A DNA stretch of 64,000 bases from Paenibacillus xerothermodurans. GTDB lineage: Bacteria; Bacillota; Bacilli; Paenibacillales; NBRC-103111. Both the position numbers and the translations under genes were made by a program. The stretch spans positions 62,001-126,000 of the forward strand of contig NZ_NHRJ02000001.1 of assembly GCF_002220865.2 (NCBI RefSeq), in the 5' to 3' direction. This document shows positions 34,723 to 43,707 of this stretch, one piece after another (positions within the stretch are counted from its first letter, which is position 1; every line of letters begins with the position of its first letter). A model generated the notes under the pieces. The model did not search any database. It saw nothing but the letters and a program-made list of their open reading frames with translations, and was not told where the DNA came from.

Positions 34723-36147
34723 TCACGGGGTAGCCCGCTTCGCCTCCAGGGTGTCATACCGCTCACGGCGCGGGTTGGCCAACCATTCGTCCCACGTTAA
34801 TCCCACATGCGCCAGGATTGACTCGATCCGCCGGCGAAAAGGCAGCTGAGCTTCCGTGATTTGCCGCATCATAGGATCTCTTCTTCCTGACAGCTTGCCG
34901 CTGACATACCGATTGATCCGGCCTTCCATCTCTTCCGCCAGAGCAGGCAATTGTTCAGCCAGATTGTGCCGTTCCTCCGGATCTGCCAGCAAATCATACA
35001 GCTCGCGTGGCGCACGGTCGAACAGTCCTGTATCATAGTTGCGAATGAATTTGTAACGCTGAGTCCTCACGCCTCTCGCAGCCTGCCAGGCACATTCGCT
35101 CAAGTGTACCTCATGCAACGTACCCTCAGCTGCGCCGAGTATCGACGGCCATAAGCTCTGCCCATCCATATCGTCCGGCGGCTTGATTGCAGATAAATCG
35201 ATGCCATCAGGCGCATCGCGTGCAATCGCTTCCAGAACAGTCGGCATCAGATCCGCATGCTGGACAAACCCCTGTACACGCGATGCCCGCGGCATGCCGG
35301 CCGGCCACCGCATAATTATCGGAATGTGGACCGTCTGCTCATATAACCCGCAGTGGTCCCAGTAAATATCATGCTCTGTCAGACTTTCGCCATGGTCTCC
35401 GAACAGGACGAGCAGCGTTTCCTCTTTCAAGCCGAGGCGCTGCAAAAAATCGTCCAACTCCATAATTAAATCATCCAAGTACCGGATTTCCGCATCATAC
35501 AGTGCGCTGACATATTCCGCATCGGTCACAGGCCCGAGCAAATTATAGTGATGATGCTTAAAAAACGGATACGCAGGATGTGAGTACGCACGATGCATAC
35601 TACTATTGTGCGGAGCCGACGGATCTTTGTCTTTCGCGTAAAACTGCCCGACATATGGCTGCGGCGGCAAATATGGCGTGTGAGCGTCCCAATAGTGCAG
35701 GAACAAGAAGAAAGAATCATCCTTGTGCTCCCTAATCCAGGACATGGCAAGGTCATTGACCGTTCTTCCGTCAATCCACCGTTTTTTGCCGGAGCTGTTG
35801 ATGTAATACCGATATCCGCGGGCGAACCATTCCTTCAAGTTGTATAAATTGTCGACGGCACCGGTGACAAAGCCTGCGGATTTCAACATAGATGGCAGCC
35901 ATTGTACCGATTTAGGGAGATACGCCAGGTCGGAGCCATGAGATACGACCCCGGTCGTCAATCCGACTTTGCCGGTGAATATCGCGGTGTGAGCCGCTTC
36001 AGTCGGGATATCGGCCGCATATGCCCGCTCCAGCAGTACGCCTGCGGAAGCGATTTGGTCGATATAAGGCGTGGTGCGTTTCCCGTATCCGTAGCAGCCC
36101 AGCCGGTCGGCACGCAGCGTATCAAGCGAGATCATGATGATATTCAT
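34723..36147 (-). CDS. Sulfatase-fold hydrolase/transferase lacking the formylglycine Cys
   Basis: 474 residues, start coupled to the APS-kinase-like gene by a 4-bp ATGA overlap. Metal motifs SLDTLRADRLG and LFGDHGESLTEHDIYWDHCGLYE are present, but the nucleophile region reads AADIPTEAAHTAIFTGK: Thr49 at the Cys position and His53 at the Arg position. It is a close relative of 31246-32634. C-terminal parts (LADPEERHNLAEQLPALAEEM) are typical of S1-family proteins. Chemistry may be phosphodiester, phosphate or sulfate transfer/hydrolysis. Confidence 0.87.
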   Translation of the reverse strand: MNIIMISLDTLRADRLGCYGYGKRTTPYIDQIASAGVLLERAYAADIPTEAAHTAIFTGKVGLTTGVVSHGSDLAYLPKSVQWLPSMLKSAGFVTGAVDNLYNLKEWFARGYRYYINSSGKKRWIDGRTVNDLAMSWIREHKDDSFFLFLHYWDAHTPYLPPQPYVGQFYAKDKDPSAPHNSSMHRAYSHPAYPFFKHHHYNLLGPVTDAEYVSALYDAEIRYLDDLIMELDDFLQRLGLKEETLLVLFGDHGESLTEHDIYWDHCGLYEQTVHIPIIMRWPAGMPRASRVQGFVQHADLMPTVLEAIARDAPDGIDLSAIKPPDDMDGQSLWPSILGAAEGTLHEVHLSECAWQAARGVRTQRYKFIRNYDTGLFDRAPRELYDLLADPEERHNLAEQLPALAEEMEGRINRYVSGKLSGRRDPMMRQITEAQLPFRRRIESILAHVGLTWDEWLANPRRERYDTLEAKRATP

Positions 36148-36962
36148 CCATGCTCACCATCCACGGGACTTCTTCTCGGCGTGTCCGCCAGCGTGCTCAG
36201 GCCACCCGTCCCCGGGCTGGCCGATGCGCCATGCCCTGCCGTCATGGCCCGATCACTCGCCTGCTCACGTGCGTCCATGCCACCCGGCCCCAGTCTCGCC
36301 TCCACATTCTGCATCGCCGTGGTGCCCCGATCGCCCGCCTGATAACTTGCGTGCCAACCGCCCGACTCCGCAGTCGCCGCCACGCCGTGCCCCGGCATCT
36401 CTCGGCTCGCGGCGATGCAGTTGCTCGCAAGTTCCACTGCACATCTCTGCTGCAGCCACTCCACAATCCTGCGCGCATTCCACTCCACATCATGCTGCTG
36501 CGTGTCGATAACGATGTCAGCTTGTTCAGGCTCCTCGTAGACATCGGATATTCCCGTAAACATCGCAATTTCCCCACGCATCGCCTTGGCATATAAGCCT
36601 TTTACATCCCGCTCGGCGCACACGTCAAGCGAACATTTCACATAAACTTCAACATAACCGTGGACATGCTCCCGCAAATAGCTCCGCATTTCCTGGTATG
36701 GCGTGATAGCCGATACCAGCACCGTTACGCCGTGCCGAGACAATAAATCCGCTACGTACGCGATCCGCCGTATGTTTTCCAATCTGTCCTGCCGGCTGAA
36801 GCCAAGACCTTTGCAAAGAACGCCTCGGATGACGTCGCCATCCAGCAGCTCCACCGGCCGTCCCTCGTCGAGAAACTGTCTGTGCAGCCGCTCTGCCGTC
36901 GTCGTCTTACCCGAACCTGAGAGACCGGTGAACCAGAGCACAGAACCGCCGGTTCTTTCCAT
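36144..36962 (-). CDS. cysC: Adenylylsulfate kinase-like protein (CysC family) with repetitive C-terminal tail
   Basis: 272 residues from ATG 36962 (SD GGGAGAGG; the frame is open to 37004). Residues 1-173 are a full CysC domain: Walker A GLSGSGKT at 13-20, LDGDVIRGVLCKGLGFSRQDR at 40-60, ENIRRIAYV, RDVKGLYAKA and MFTGISDVYE. The usual FISPYR is changed to AITPYQ (85-90), so the conserved Ser is Thr. Residues 175-272 are a low-complexity Gly/Ala tail with about 26-residue imperfect repeats. It could make PAPS or phosphorylate another nucleotide conjugate, as Cj1415 does for cytidine diphosphoramidate. Confidence 0.85.
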   Translation of the reverse strand: MERTGGSVLWFTGLSGSGKTTTAERLHRQFLDEGRPVELLDGDVIRGVLCKGLGFSRQDRLENIRRIAYVADLLSRHGVTVLVSAITPYQEMRSYLREHVHGYVEVYVKCSLDVCAERDVKGLYAKAMRGEIAMFTGISDVYEEPEQADIVIDTQQHDVEWNARRIVEWLQQRCAVELASNCIAASREMPGHGVAATAESGGWHASYQAGDRGTTAMQNVEARLGPGGMDAREQASDRAMTAGHGASASPGTGGLSTLADTPRRSPVDGEHG

Positions 36963-37086
36963 GACCTCTCCCCCTTTCTTATCAGAGCCGCGTGAACTGC
37001 TCATGCTTCTATTGTAAAGCCGCTCTTATGCATTGGCATTGTTCATTCAGCCAACCGTATGGTCGATGCGGACCGTAGAGGTGAAG

Positions 37087-37920
37087 TCACCCTTTGACGG
37101 AGCCCGCCGTCATCCCCGCTACAATTTTTTTGTTGAAAAAAATAAACAGGATAAGCGGCGGAATCGAAATCAGCACGACGTCCGCGAACAGCAGGTTCCA
37201 AGAGGTCAGGTACATGCTCATAAAATTGTACAGCGTGAGCTGCACTGTCGCATTCTCCGAGCCGGGCAGAAAATACAGCGGATTCACAAAATCGTTGAAC
37301 ACGCTTACTGCCTGAATGATGATAATGGTCGATGAAACGGGCTTCAACAGCGGAAAAATAATATGAGCGAACAGTTTAAATCCGCCGCACCCGTCAATAA
37401 ACGCACTTTCATCTATGTCGCGCGGGATCGTTGCAGTGAAAGCTTTGTACAAAATGGCGCAGAACGGAAAATGCAGGGCAATTTCGACCAGCGTCAGTCC
37501 GGTCAATGTCTTAAACAGCCCTACAGAATTCAGCACCCAGATGGTGGGCACAACAGCGGGTGGAATCATTAGCCCGGCGAGCACCAGAAAATTCAGCGTA
37601 GAAGCCGCCCGCCCTTTCTCCCGGCGCTGCAGCACAAAGCCTGCGAGGGAGCTCACGATGACCAACCCGCCCACCGACAATATCGTCAGCAGCGTACTGT
37701 TAAAAAAGGCGCGGATCAGCATGTTATCGGAAGCCTGCAGCACCGACGTGTAATTTTCGACGATATGGAAGGAGTCCGGCCACTGCATGTTCATATCAGC
37801 GGCTTCTGTAGAAGATTTGAATGAATTGACGATAACGAAATAAAAAGGGACCCAAAAAACAATGGTCGAAAGAACGAGAAGTATGCCGCTGACAACGATT
37901 TTTTGCGCCAATTTGCTCAT
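37087..37920 (-). CDS. Carbohydrate ABC transporter permease, MalG type
   Basis: 277 residues with six hydrophobic segments and EAA loop (IDESAFIDGCGGFKLF...IFPLLKP) near residues 170-200. Its ATG overlaps the stop of the MalF-type permease (ATGA) and has SD GAGAGGTGG. It ends about 125 bp before the APS-kinase-like gene. It delivers the substrate processed by the sulfatase-fold cluster, by position. Confidence 0.9.
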   Translation of the reverse strand: MSKLAQKIVVSGILLVLSTIVFWVPFYFVIVNSFKSSTEAADMNMQWPDSFHIVENYTSVLQASDNMLIRAFFNSTLLTILSVGGLVIVSSLAGFVLQRREKGRAASTLNFLVLAGLMIPPAVVPTIWVLNSVGLFKTLTGLTLVEIALHFPFCAILYKAFTATIPRDIDESAFIDGCGGFKLFAHIIFPLLKPVSSTIIIIQAVSVFNDFVNPLYFLPGSENATVQLTLYNFMSMYLTSWNLLFADVVLISIPPLILFIFFNKKIVAGMTAGSVKG

Positions 37921-38783
37921 AGGTCCACCTCTCTTCTGTTCAAGAACATGTACAGCGGAAAAGCCAGCACAGAGATCGCTACGAACAGCAGCACGTTGCC
38001 CGCGGTGGCAAGACCGTAAAATCCCGCTTGGTACTGCTTATAAATAATAGAAGCGATCAAGTCGGTGGAGAAACCCGGGCCGCCTTTGGTCATGGCCCAG
38101 ATGAGGTCGAAGCTGCGCAGGCCCCCGATAAACGCCAGTATGATCACAGAGTTCATCGCAGGCCTGCTGAGCGGCAGTGTAATGTGCCAAAAGCCTCGAA
38201 TCGCATTTCCCCCATCCATCTTAAGCGCTTCATAATAATGCTGTGGAATGGACATGATGCCCGCGATGTAAATGACCGTGGCGATGCCGACGCCCTTCCA
38301 TACGTCGACCAGCGCCACCGACAACAAAGCAATCTTAGTGTTGCCCAGCCAGTCCGGACCCGCGATGCCGATAGCTGCGAGCCAGGTGTTGATGACCCCT
38401 TGGGTGGGATGCATCATGGTGCTGAACGCGATCCCAACGGCGATCGTACTGAGCAGCGTTGGAAAAAACACCATCGACCTGAAATAGTCCTTTAACCAAA
38501 TCTTTGACGTCAGCAGCGTCGCAAGCAGCAGAGCGAGGATCACCTTCAGTCCGCAAGTGACCACAGCATAAATCAGAGTGTTTTGAAAGCCGATTTTCAA
38601 TGCCGACTCCTCGAAAAACATCACGTAGTTTTCCAAGCCGATAAACTGCCATTTCGTCAGCGTCCACCGGGTCAGGCTGAAAAAGAGCGACATAATGGTG
38701 GGCAGCAAATAAAACAAGAAATAAATAACGCCTGCCGGCAGCAAAAACGCATAAGTGTACATTCTTTTTTGCGCGACTCTCAT
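37917..38783 (-). CDS. Carbohydrate ABC transporter permease, MalF type
   Basis: 288 residues from ATG 38783 (SD GGAGGG); the frame is open to 38816 through the hairpin upstream. Six membrane segments and EAA loop (YEALKMDGGNAIRGFWHITLPLSRP) near residue 195. Coupled to the next permease by a 4-bp overlap. It is separated from the binding-protein gene by 76 bp containing an attenuator-like hairpin. Confidence 0.9.
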   Translation of the reverse strand: MRVAQKRMYTYAFLLPAGVIYFLFYLLPTIMSLFFSLTRWTLTKWQFIGLENYVMFFEESALKIGFQNTLIYAVVTCGLKVILALLLATLLTSKIWLKDYFRSMVFFPTLLSTIAVGIAFSTMMHPTQGVINTWLAAIGIAGPDWLGNTKIALLSVALVDVWKGVGIATVIYIAGIMSIPQHYYEALKMDGGNAIRGFWHITLPLSRPAMNSVIILAFIGGLRSFDLIWAMTKGGPGFSTDLIASIIYKQYQAGFYGLATAGNVLLFVAISVLAFPLYMFLNRREVDL

Positions 38784-38799
38784 TATGATCCCTCCGTTA

Positions 38800-38828
38800 G
38801 AAAATCGGCCCCGCATGCCTGCAGGGCC
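38800..38828 (-). terminator. Attenuator-like hairpin between binding protein and permease genes
   Basis: Plus-strand arms GGCCCCGCA (38807-38815) and TGCAGGGCC (38820-38828) with a 4-nt loop and one mismatch, followed on the minus strand by GATTTTC. A leaky terminator here would give more binding protein than permease. Confidence 0.6.
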
Positions 38829-38859
38829 AATGAGTGATGAGTGTGCAAGCGCCAGCGGA

Positions 38860-40212
38860 TTACCAGCCCGGAAGATTTAACTGCTGCGCCTGCTTTCTCA
38901 CATCCTTGTCATAATCGGCCGCTCCGTCTTCCGGTGATTTTTGCCCCGTGCCCACTTCAATCAAAATGCTTTCCAAGTTCGGTCCCTTCACAGGCGAGAT
39001 AAATTCCAGTGCCGGCGCGGTCTTGCCGCTGTCAAAGTAAGGCTGCATCTCTTTAATTCCGTCATAAGCGTTTTCCGGCACGTTGACTCCTTTAACCACG
39101 TAAGGGCCATTCGCTTTGCTCTTCGACATGTACGCCTTCTGACCCTCCGGAGACATTAGAAACTCAAGAAATTTCTTCGCAGCGTCCACATTCTTGCTCT
39201 TCTTGTTGATGTAGTAAGAGCTCGGCATCCATACCGTGAACCCGTTCATTTCCGCCTTGTCGCTTGGAATCGGGAATACGCCGATATCTTTCACTTTGTC
39301 CGGGTGGTTCTGGGCCAATGCATCGATGGCATGCGTAAGCATCGGGTATTGCACTCCAGTCCCCTCGGCCAGCATTTTCAGCCCGCCGTCATACGTTGTG
39401 GCAACAAAGTCCTTGTTGAAATAACCCTTATCAAACACTTCCCTCGTCATTTGAAAGCCGCGCAGCGCTGACGGCGTTGTTGCGTATTTTGCCTTATTGG
39501 CTGTGTAATCCTGAGCAAAGTTTGGTACCTCCGCCTGCACATTGTACTGATTCGCCAGCACAAACAGCTGTGACGTCCATGTCGTTTTATACGACCCGAT
39601 CACCGCCGTCTTGCCTGCCGCTTTAATTTTGTCGCTGTTCGCGATGAACTCCGCCCATGTTCTCGGCACGGTCAGGCCGAGATCGGCATATACCTTTTTG
39701 TTGTAAAGTATGCCGCCCACTGTGGAGGAGCCGCCTGGCACGCCGAACACCTTGCCATCGGATGTAACCGTTTCCTTATAGGAGTCCATTAAATCCGTAA
39801 CAAATGCCTCTTTCGTTAAATCCACGAAATTTTCATCCGGATTCAGTGCCCGGAATAACGAGCCTGAGTTGTAAAAAAGGATGTCCGCCATTTCCCCGGT
39901 AGCTAGCCGTGTCTTAACTAAGTTATCTCCCTCCGTTCCGTCGGGCATGGTGTCGAATTTGATCTTGATATTCAGCTTCTTCTCAGCTGCCGCAGCCACC
40001 GCCTGCGTGGCAGGATAAGATGTGCCGGTCGTGCCGATCAGCATCGTCAACGTAACTGGTTCATTAGCACCTCCGCCCGCTGCTGACTTGCCGCTCTCTC
40101 GCGAGCCTGCAGCGGCGTCTCCCGCCGGCTGTGATGAGGAACTGCAACCTGCGATAATGGTCGTAAGCATTGCGGCGTATGAGCATACTGCATACCATCT
40201 CGACCGACTCAT
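38860..40212 (-). CDS. Extracellular solute-binding lipoprotein of a sugar ABC importer
   Basis: 450 residues with a lipoprotein signal (MSRSRWYAVCSYAAMLTTIIAGC) and a Ser/Gly/Ala linker, then a family-1 binding-protein body (VTLTMLIGTTGTSYPATQAV; KAAGKTAVIGSYKTTW; GFTVWMPSSYYINKKS). Strong SD AAAGGAGGAGATACA before ATG. It is the first gene of the importer unit and lies just after the response regulator gene, the usual order for two-component-regulated importers. Confidence 0.91.
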   Translation of the reverse strand: MSRSRWYAVCSYAAMLTTIIAGCSSSSQPAGDAAAGSRESGKSAAGGGANEPVTLTMLIGTTGTSYPATQAVAAAAEKKLNIKIKFDTMPDGTEGDNLVKTRLATGEMADILFYNSGSLFRALNPDENFVDLTKEAFVTDLMDSYKETVTSDGKVFGVPGGSSTVGGILYNKKVYADLGLTVPRTWAEFIANSDKIKAAGKTAVIGSYKTTWTSQLFVLANQYNVQAEVPNFAQDYTANKAKYATTPSALRGFQMTREVFDKGYFNKDFVATTYDGGLKMLAEGTGVQYPMLTHAIDALAQNHPDKVKDIGVFPIPSDKAEMNGFTVWMPSSYYINKKSKNVDAAKKFLEFLMSPEGQKAYMSKSKANGPYVVKGVNVPENAYDGIKEMQPYFDSGKTAPALEFISPVKGPNLESILIEVGTGQKSPEDGAADYDKDVRKQAQQLNLPGW

Positions 40213-40342
40213 TGTATCTCCTCCTTTGATATCATCGTCTGTGCGTCACAACTGTAACTAAAATTGTACGGGTACTCAGTCTGGCTGAACACATGTGATT
40301 TGTACGTGTTTTGGGGGGCAGTTTTGCTTTTTTCCAGTTTGC

Positions 40343-41872
40343 TTATTCTCTGCCTGTCGCCGGCAGCTTGCTTCTTGCGTATGCCATCGGCGTTTGCCCG
40401 ACTATTTTTTTGAACAAGGCGCTAAAATGTTTCGGATCTTCGTAGCCAACCAGCCGGCTTACCTCCTGCAGCCGCTCAATCCCGCCGCTCAGCAGCTCCT
40501 TGGCCTTGCGGATCCGGTAGCCTGTGACGTAGTCTGAGAACGTACTCCCGGTCTGGCTTTTGAATATTCGGGATAAGTACCCCAAGCTCACATGGTGATC
40601 GGCCGCAAACTGCTGTAATGAAAGCGTGCCTTGATAATTGTTATGAATGATTTGAAGCAGCACAGGCACGAGGTTCCTTGGAGTACGATCTGTCGGCCGC
40701 TCTGAACAGTAGAGTCCTATAACTTTCTCACTCAACCAGTCGGATAGCTCAACATACCCCGACAGCCGGTGGAACGCCGAAATATCTTCCTGCAGGACGT
40801 TCACGTTGACCGCCCCAGTTCTGGCTGCGAGCAAATTGTATTTCAAAGAGAACAACAAATCATGGATGAACAACCGCATCTGTCGACGAGTAATCTGCCG
40901 CTGCCGCAGTTCGTCCAATATTCGGTGTAAAGCCGTTTGGCCCTTAGCAATCTCGCTTTTGTTAAAATGCCATTCCATTAATCTCACCTTTTCCCAAACC
41001 GTACTGAGGTCCACATCCGGAAGCGGTCTGTCATCCGACAGAAATGTACACATGCCGAAAGTCATCTGCTCATCCATCCTTTGTTTCAATTCGTACAGCG
41101 TGTCGTATAGTGACCTTTGTTCGGATTTATGTGCAAGACCGATATGTATCGGGGCAGGCAGCCGATGCAGCTGCTGATACAACGAGGCTAAAGTTGTTTT
41201 TACTGCGCCCATCTGGTTGCTGCCGGTAAGCGGAATCAACACAACTTTCTGCCAGCAGTCGAGCTCCACGCAATGAAATTGAGTGGTTGGAGCTATAGCG
41301 CTCGTAAATATCTCTCTCATGGCGTCAGCATGCAAGCCGGCGTCCTTCCAGCCTTTCAATTCCGCGTGCTTGTCCAAAATCAGCAGCACCATACAGTAAG
41401 CTCCTGCGTTAATCTGCTGCAAATCGGCGTGAACCGGAATTTCCGCAGCTACAAGCATCTGCGCAATGGAGCCGTTCATCCATTGCTCCCTTCGTTTGCT
41501 GTCAGTCTCAATGCGCTGTACCGCCTTGTCCACCGCGTTGACTAGGTCGTCCTTCTTGACCGGCTTAAGCAAATAATCGACCACCCCGAACTTCATCCCT
41601 TGGCGGGCATACTCGAATTCATCGTGCACACTGACGATCATGCTCTTGATGGTCGGGTCGAGCTTGTGTAATTGTTCAATTAACTCCAGCCCGTCGATTC
41701 CCGGCATGTTAACGTCGGTGAGCACCAAATCGGGCCGCACTCCGTCTGCAGCCGTCAAGGCATCGTCGCCGTTATCGAAAGCAAACACACGGTGCTCCGG
41801 CCGATAAGCTTTGAGCAGCTCCACCATTTCAGCCAGCGCCCACCGTTCGTCCTCTACCACAAAGATGTTCAT
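40343..41872 (-). CDS. Response regulator with AraC-type DNA-binding domain (YesN-like)
   Basis: 509 residues: receiver with VVEDER at 5-10, phospho-acceptor Asp53 (LTDVNMP) and LLKPVKKDD near 101; a middle region of about 280 residues; and an AraC domain at about 405-500 (LQQFAADHHVSLGYLSRIFKSQ, VSRLVGYEDPKHFSALFKKIVG). It follows the kinase gene by 28 bp. Its likely target is the promoter of the importer downstream (gap 40213-40342). Confidence 0.93.
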   Translation of the reverse strand: MNIFVVEDERWALAEMVELLKAYRPEHRVFAFDNGDDALTAADGVRPDLVLTDVNMPGIDGLELIEQLHKLDPTIKSMIVSVHDEFEYARQGMKFGVVDYLLKPVKKDDLVNAVDKAVQRIETDSKRREQWMNGSIAQMLVAAEIPVHADLQQINAGAYCMVLLILDKHAELKGWKDAGLHADAMREIFTSAIAPTTQFHCVELDCWQKVVLIPLTGSNQMGAVKTTLASLYQQLHRLPAPIHIGLAHKSEQRSLYDTLYELKQRMDEQMTFGMCTFLSDDRPLPDVDLSTVWEKVRLMEWHFNKSEIAKGQTALHRILDELRQRQITRRQMRLFIHDLLFSLKYNLLAARTGAVNVNVLQEDISAFHRLSGYVELSDWLSEKVIGLYCSERPTDRTPRNLVPVLLQIIHNNYQGTLSLQQFAADHHVSLGYLSRIFKSQTGSTFSDYVTGYRIRKAKELLSGGIERLQEVSRLVGYEDPKHFSALFKKIVGQTPMAYARSKLPATGRE

Positions 41873-41900
41873 TACGTGATTTCATCCTTTCGCGAACAGC

Positions 41901-43694
41901 TTAACTTTCATTTGGAAACAGCAGCGTCACCGTAGTGCCTCTTCCCGGTGCACTGGCTACCTTCAATCCATATTCTTTGCCGTAGGATAGTTGAATGCGC
42001 TGGTGTATGTTCAGCACACCGATCCCATTGGTTACACCATGGTCATGATCAAGCGGGGTCGAATTATCTAAGGATGCCTGCAGCTGCGTCCGCTCGGCCT
42101 CGCTCATCCCCTCGCCGTTGTCCGTCACCTCGAGCACCAGCGCATGGTCACGCCGAAAAGCCTGTATGTGTATACGACCTCCGTTTTTCATCTTGCGCAG
42201 ACCATGGTTCACCGCGTTTTCGACTAGCGGCTGAATGGTCAACTTGAGGATCGCGGCATCGAGCAGTGGTTCCGGTACATCGCACCAAAGCTCCATTCTG
42301 TCTCCGAAGCGGTGCTGCTGAATTTTAAAATAGTTGTGAATGTGTTCAAGCTCCTTGCGCAGCGGTACGGGATGAGCCAGATTTTTCATACTGTATTGAA
42401 ACAAACCTGCCAAAGATTCCGAAATTTCGGCTACTTCCTCAATCCCCCTAAGCCTGCTGATCGATTTCATGATGTTTAATGTGTTGTACAAAAAATGCGG
42501 ATTAATTTGCGCGTGGAGCGCTGACAATTGTGCGTGGTTCTCAGCCAGCCTCGACTCATACACCTGATGGATCAAGCGGGAAATGCTGTCCAGCATATGA
42601 TTGTACATTTTGCTCAATCGCCCGATCTCGTTATTGCCTTCATACTCCATTCGCTGGTTAAAATCGCCCAGTTCAACTCGGGACATTTTTCGCATTAATT
42701 TGTGCAGCGGCAGCGTGATTTGATGAGACAGCATGTAAGATACGGCGGCGACGAGCATCATGCTCACAGCACCGACGATGAACACAATATCCTGTATTCG
42801 TTTTTGCTTGAGCAGAACCACGTCTTTGGGAATAAGAATAACGGTGTTCCAGCCGGTATAGTGTGATCTTTCGAACGCGTAAAGGTAGCGCTTATCCCTC
42901 CATTGCAGCTCGCCATGCGTTATAGGCTTTTGGAATACCGCCGCATCGAACCTGCCAGTTGAATCTCCGGCCGGGGCTGTTCCATTTTCAAATATGATAC
43001 GACCCGTGTCGTCTGCTATAACAACATGCATAGTGTGTTCCAGTTCATTGGCGTTTGGATTTGCAAGCATAATCCTGAATGCGTTTACATTAATATCGAT
43101 GGCAACAAACCCGATGGTTGTCTGAGTCGGGATCTTATTGATCTTGCGTATAAAAGAAACCACCTTACCCGGCTTGTCCCTAGAGCCAACACCTTCATCC
43201 GCAGGAATGAGCATAAACGGTTTGTTGCTTAAAACACGCCCGAACTCCGACAAATGTCGACTAGAAAACGGCATCATCGGTCGCGGCTTCACCAGCTTGG
43301 TATATTGGTATAAATGCTCATCCAGCGTGTAAATGGAAATACTTTCGACATAAGACTTCGGATAGGAGAAATTAAAAAGCACCGGGTTTAGCTTATAGCC
43401 TATAGTTTCTTTGTGGATCGGGTTGGACGCTTTGTAAAACTCGAACAAATGGTTCTGGATTGAGGGGTCTATGGAAATGGCTAAGGACAGTTCCTGAATG
43501 TTTTGCGTGTACAGATTGATCATTTCGGACAGCTGCTTGGATATAATTTTGGACAACGCGAAGGTTTGATTCGTGACATCACCGGTGTTTTTGCAGTAAA
43601 AAGTTACGCACGTAACGCCGACGATAAACAAAGAGACAATAGAAAACGCGATAAACATTTTGGTTTTCAGCATCCGGTCGTTCCATCGCCGCAT
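41901..43694 (-). CDS. Sensor histidine kinase, YesM type
   Basis: 597 residues when started at ATG 43694 (MRRWNDRMLKTKMF); the longer frame to 43814 would overlap the AraC gene and is not supported. One membrane helix (MFIAFSIVSLFIVGVTCVTFY), an extracellular sensor region, a second helix near 310 (IVFIVGAVSMMLVAAVSYML), HAMP, the phospho-acceptor box HAQINPHFLYNTLNIMKSI and the ATPase motifs IQPLVENAVNHGL and VTDNGEGM. Partner of 40343-41872. Confidence 0.92.
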   Translation of the reverse strand: MRRWNDRMLKTKMFIAFSIVSLFIVGVTCVTFYCKNTGDVTNQTFALSKIISKQLSEMINLYTQNIQELSLAISIDPSIQNHLFEFYKASNPIHKETIGYKLNPVLFNFSYPKSYVESISIYTLDEHLYQYTKLVKPRPMMPFSSRHLSEFGRVLSNKPFMLIPADEGVGSRDKPGKVVSFIRKINKIPTQTTIGFVAIDINVNAFRIMLANPNANELEHTMHVVIADDTGRIIFENGTAPAGDSTGRFDAAVFQKPITHGELQWRDKRYLYAFERSHYTGWNTVILIPKDVVLLKQKRIQDIVFIVGAVSMMLVAAVSYMLSHQITLPLHKLMRKMSRVELGDFNQRMEYEGNNEIGRLSKMYNHMLDSISRLIHQVYESRLAENHAQLSALHAQINPHFLYNTLNIMKSISRLRGIEEVAEISESLAGLFQYSMKNLAHPVPLRKELEHIHNYFKIQQHRFGDRMELWCDVPEPLLDAAILKLTIQPLVENAVNHGLRKMKNGGRIHIQAFRRDHALVLEVTDNGEGMSEAERTQLQASLDNSTPLDHDHGVTNGIGVLNIHQRIQLSYGKEYGLKVASAPGRGTTVTLLFPNES

Positions 43695-43707
43695 GGTGGC
43701 CACCCGC

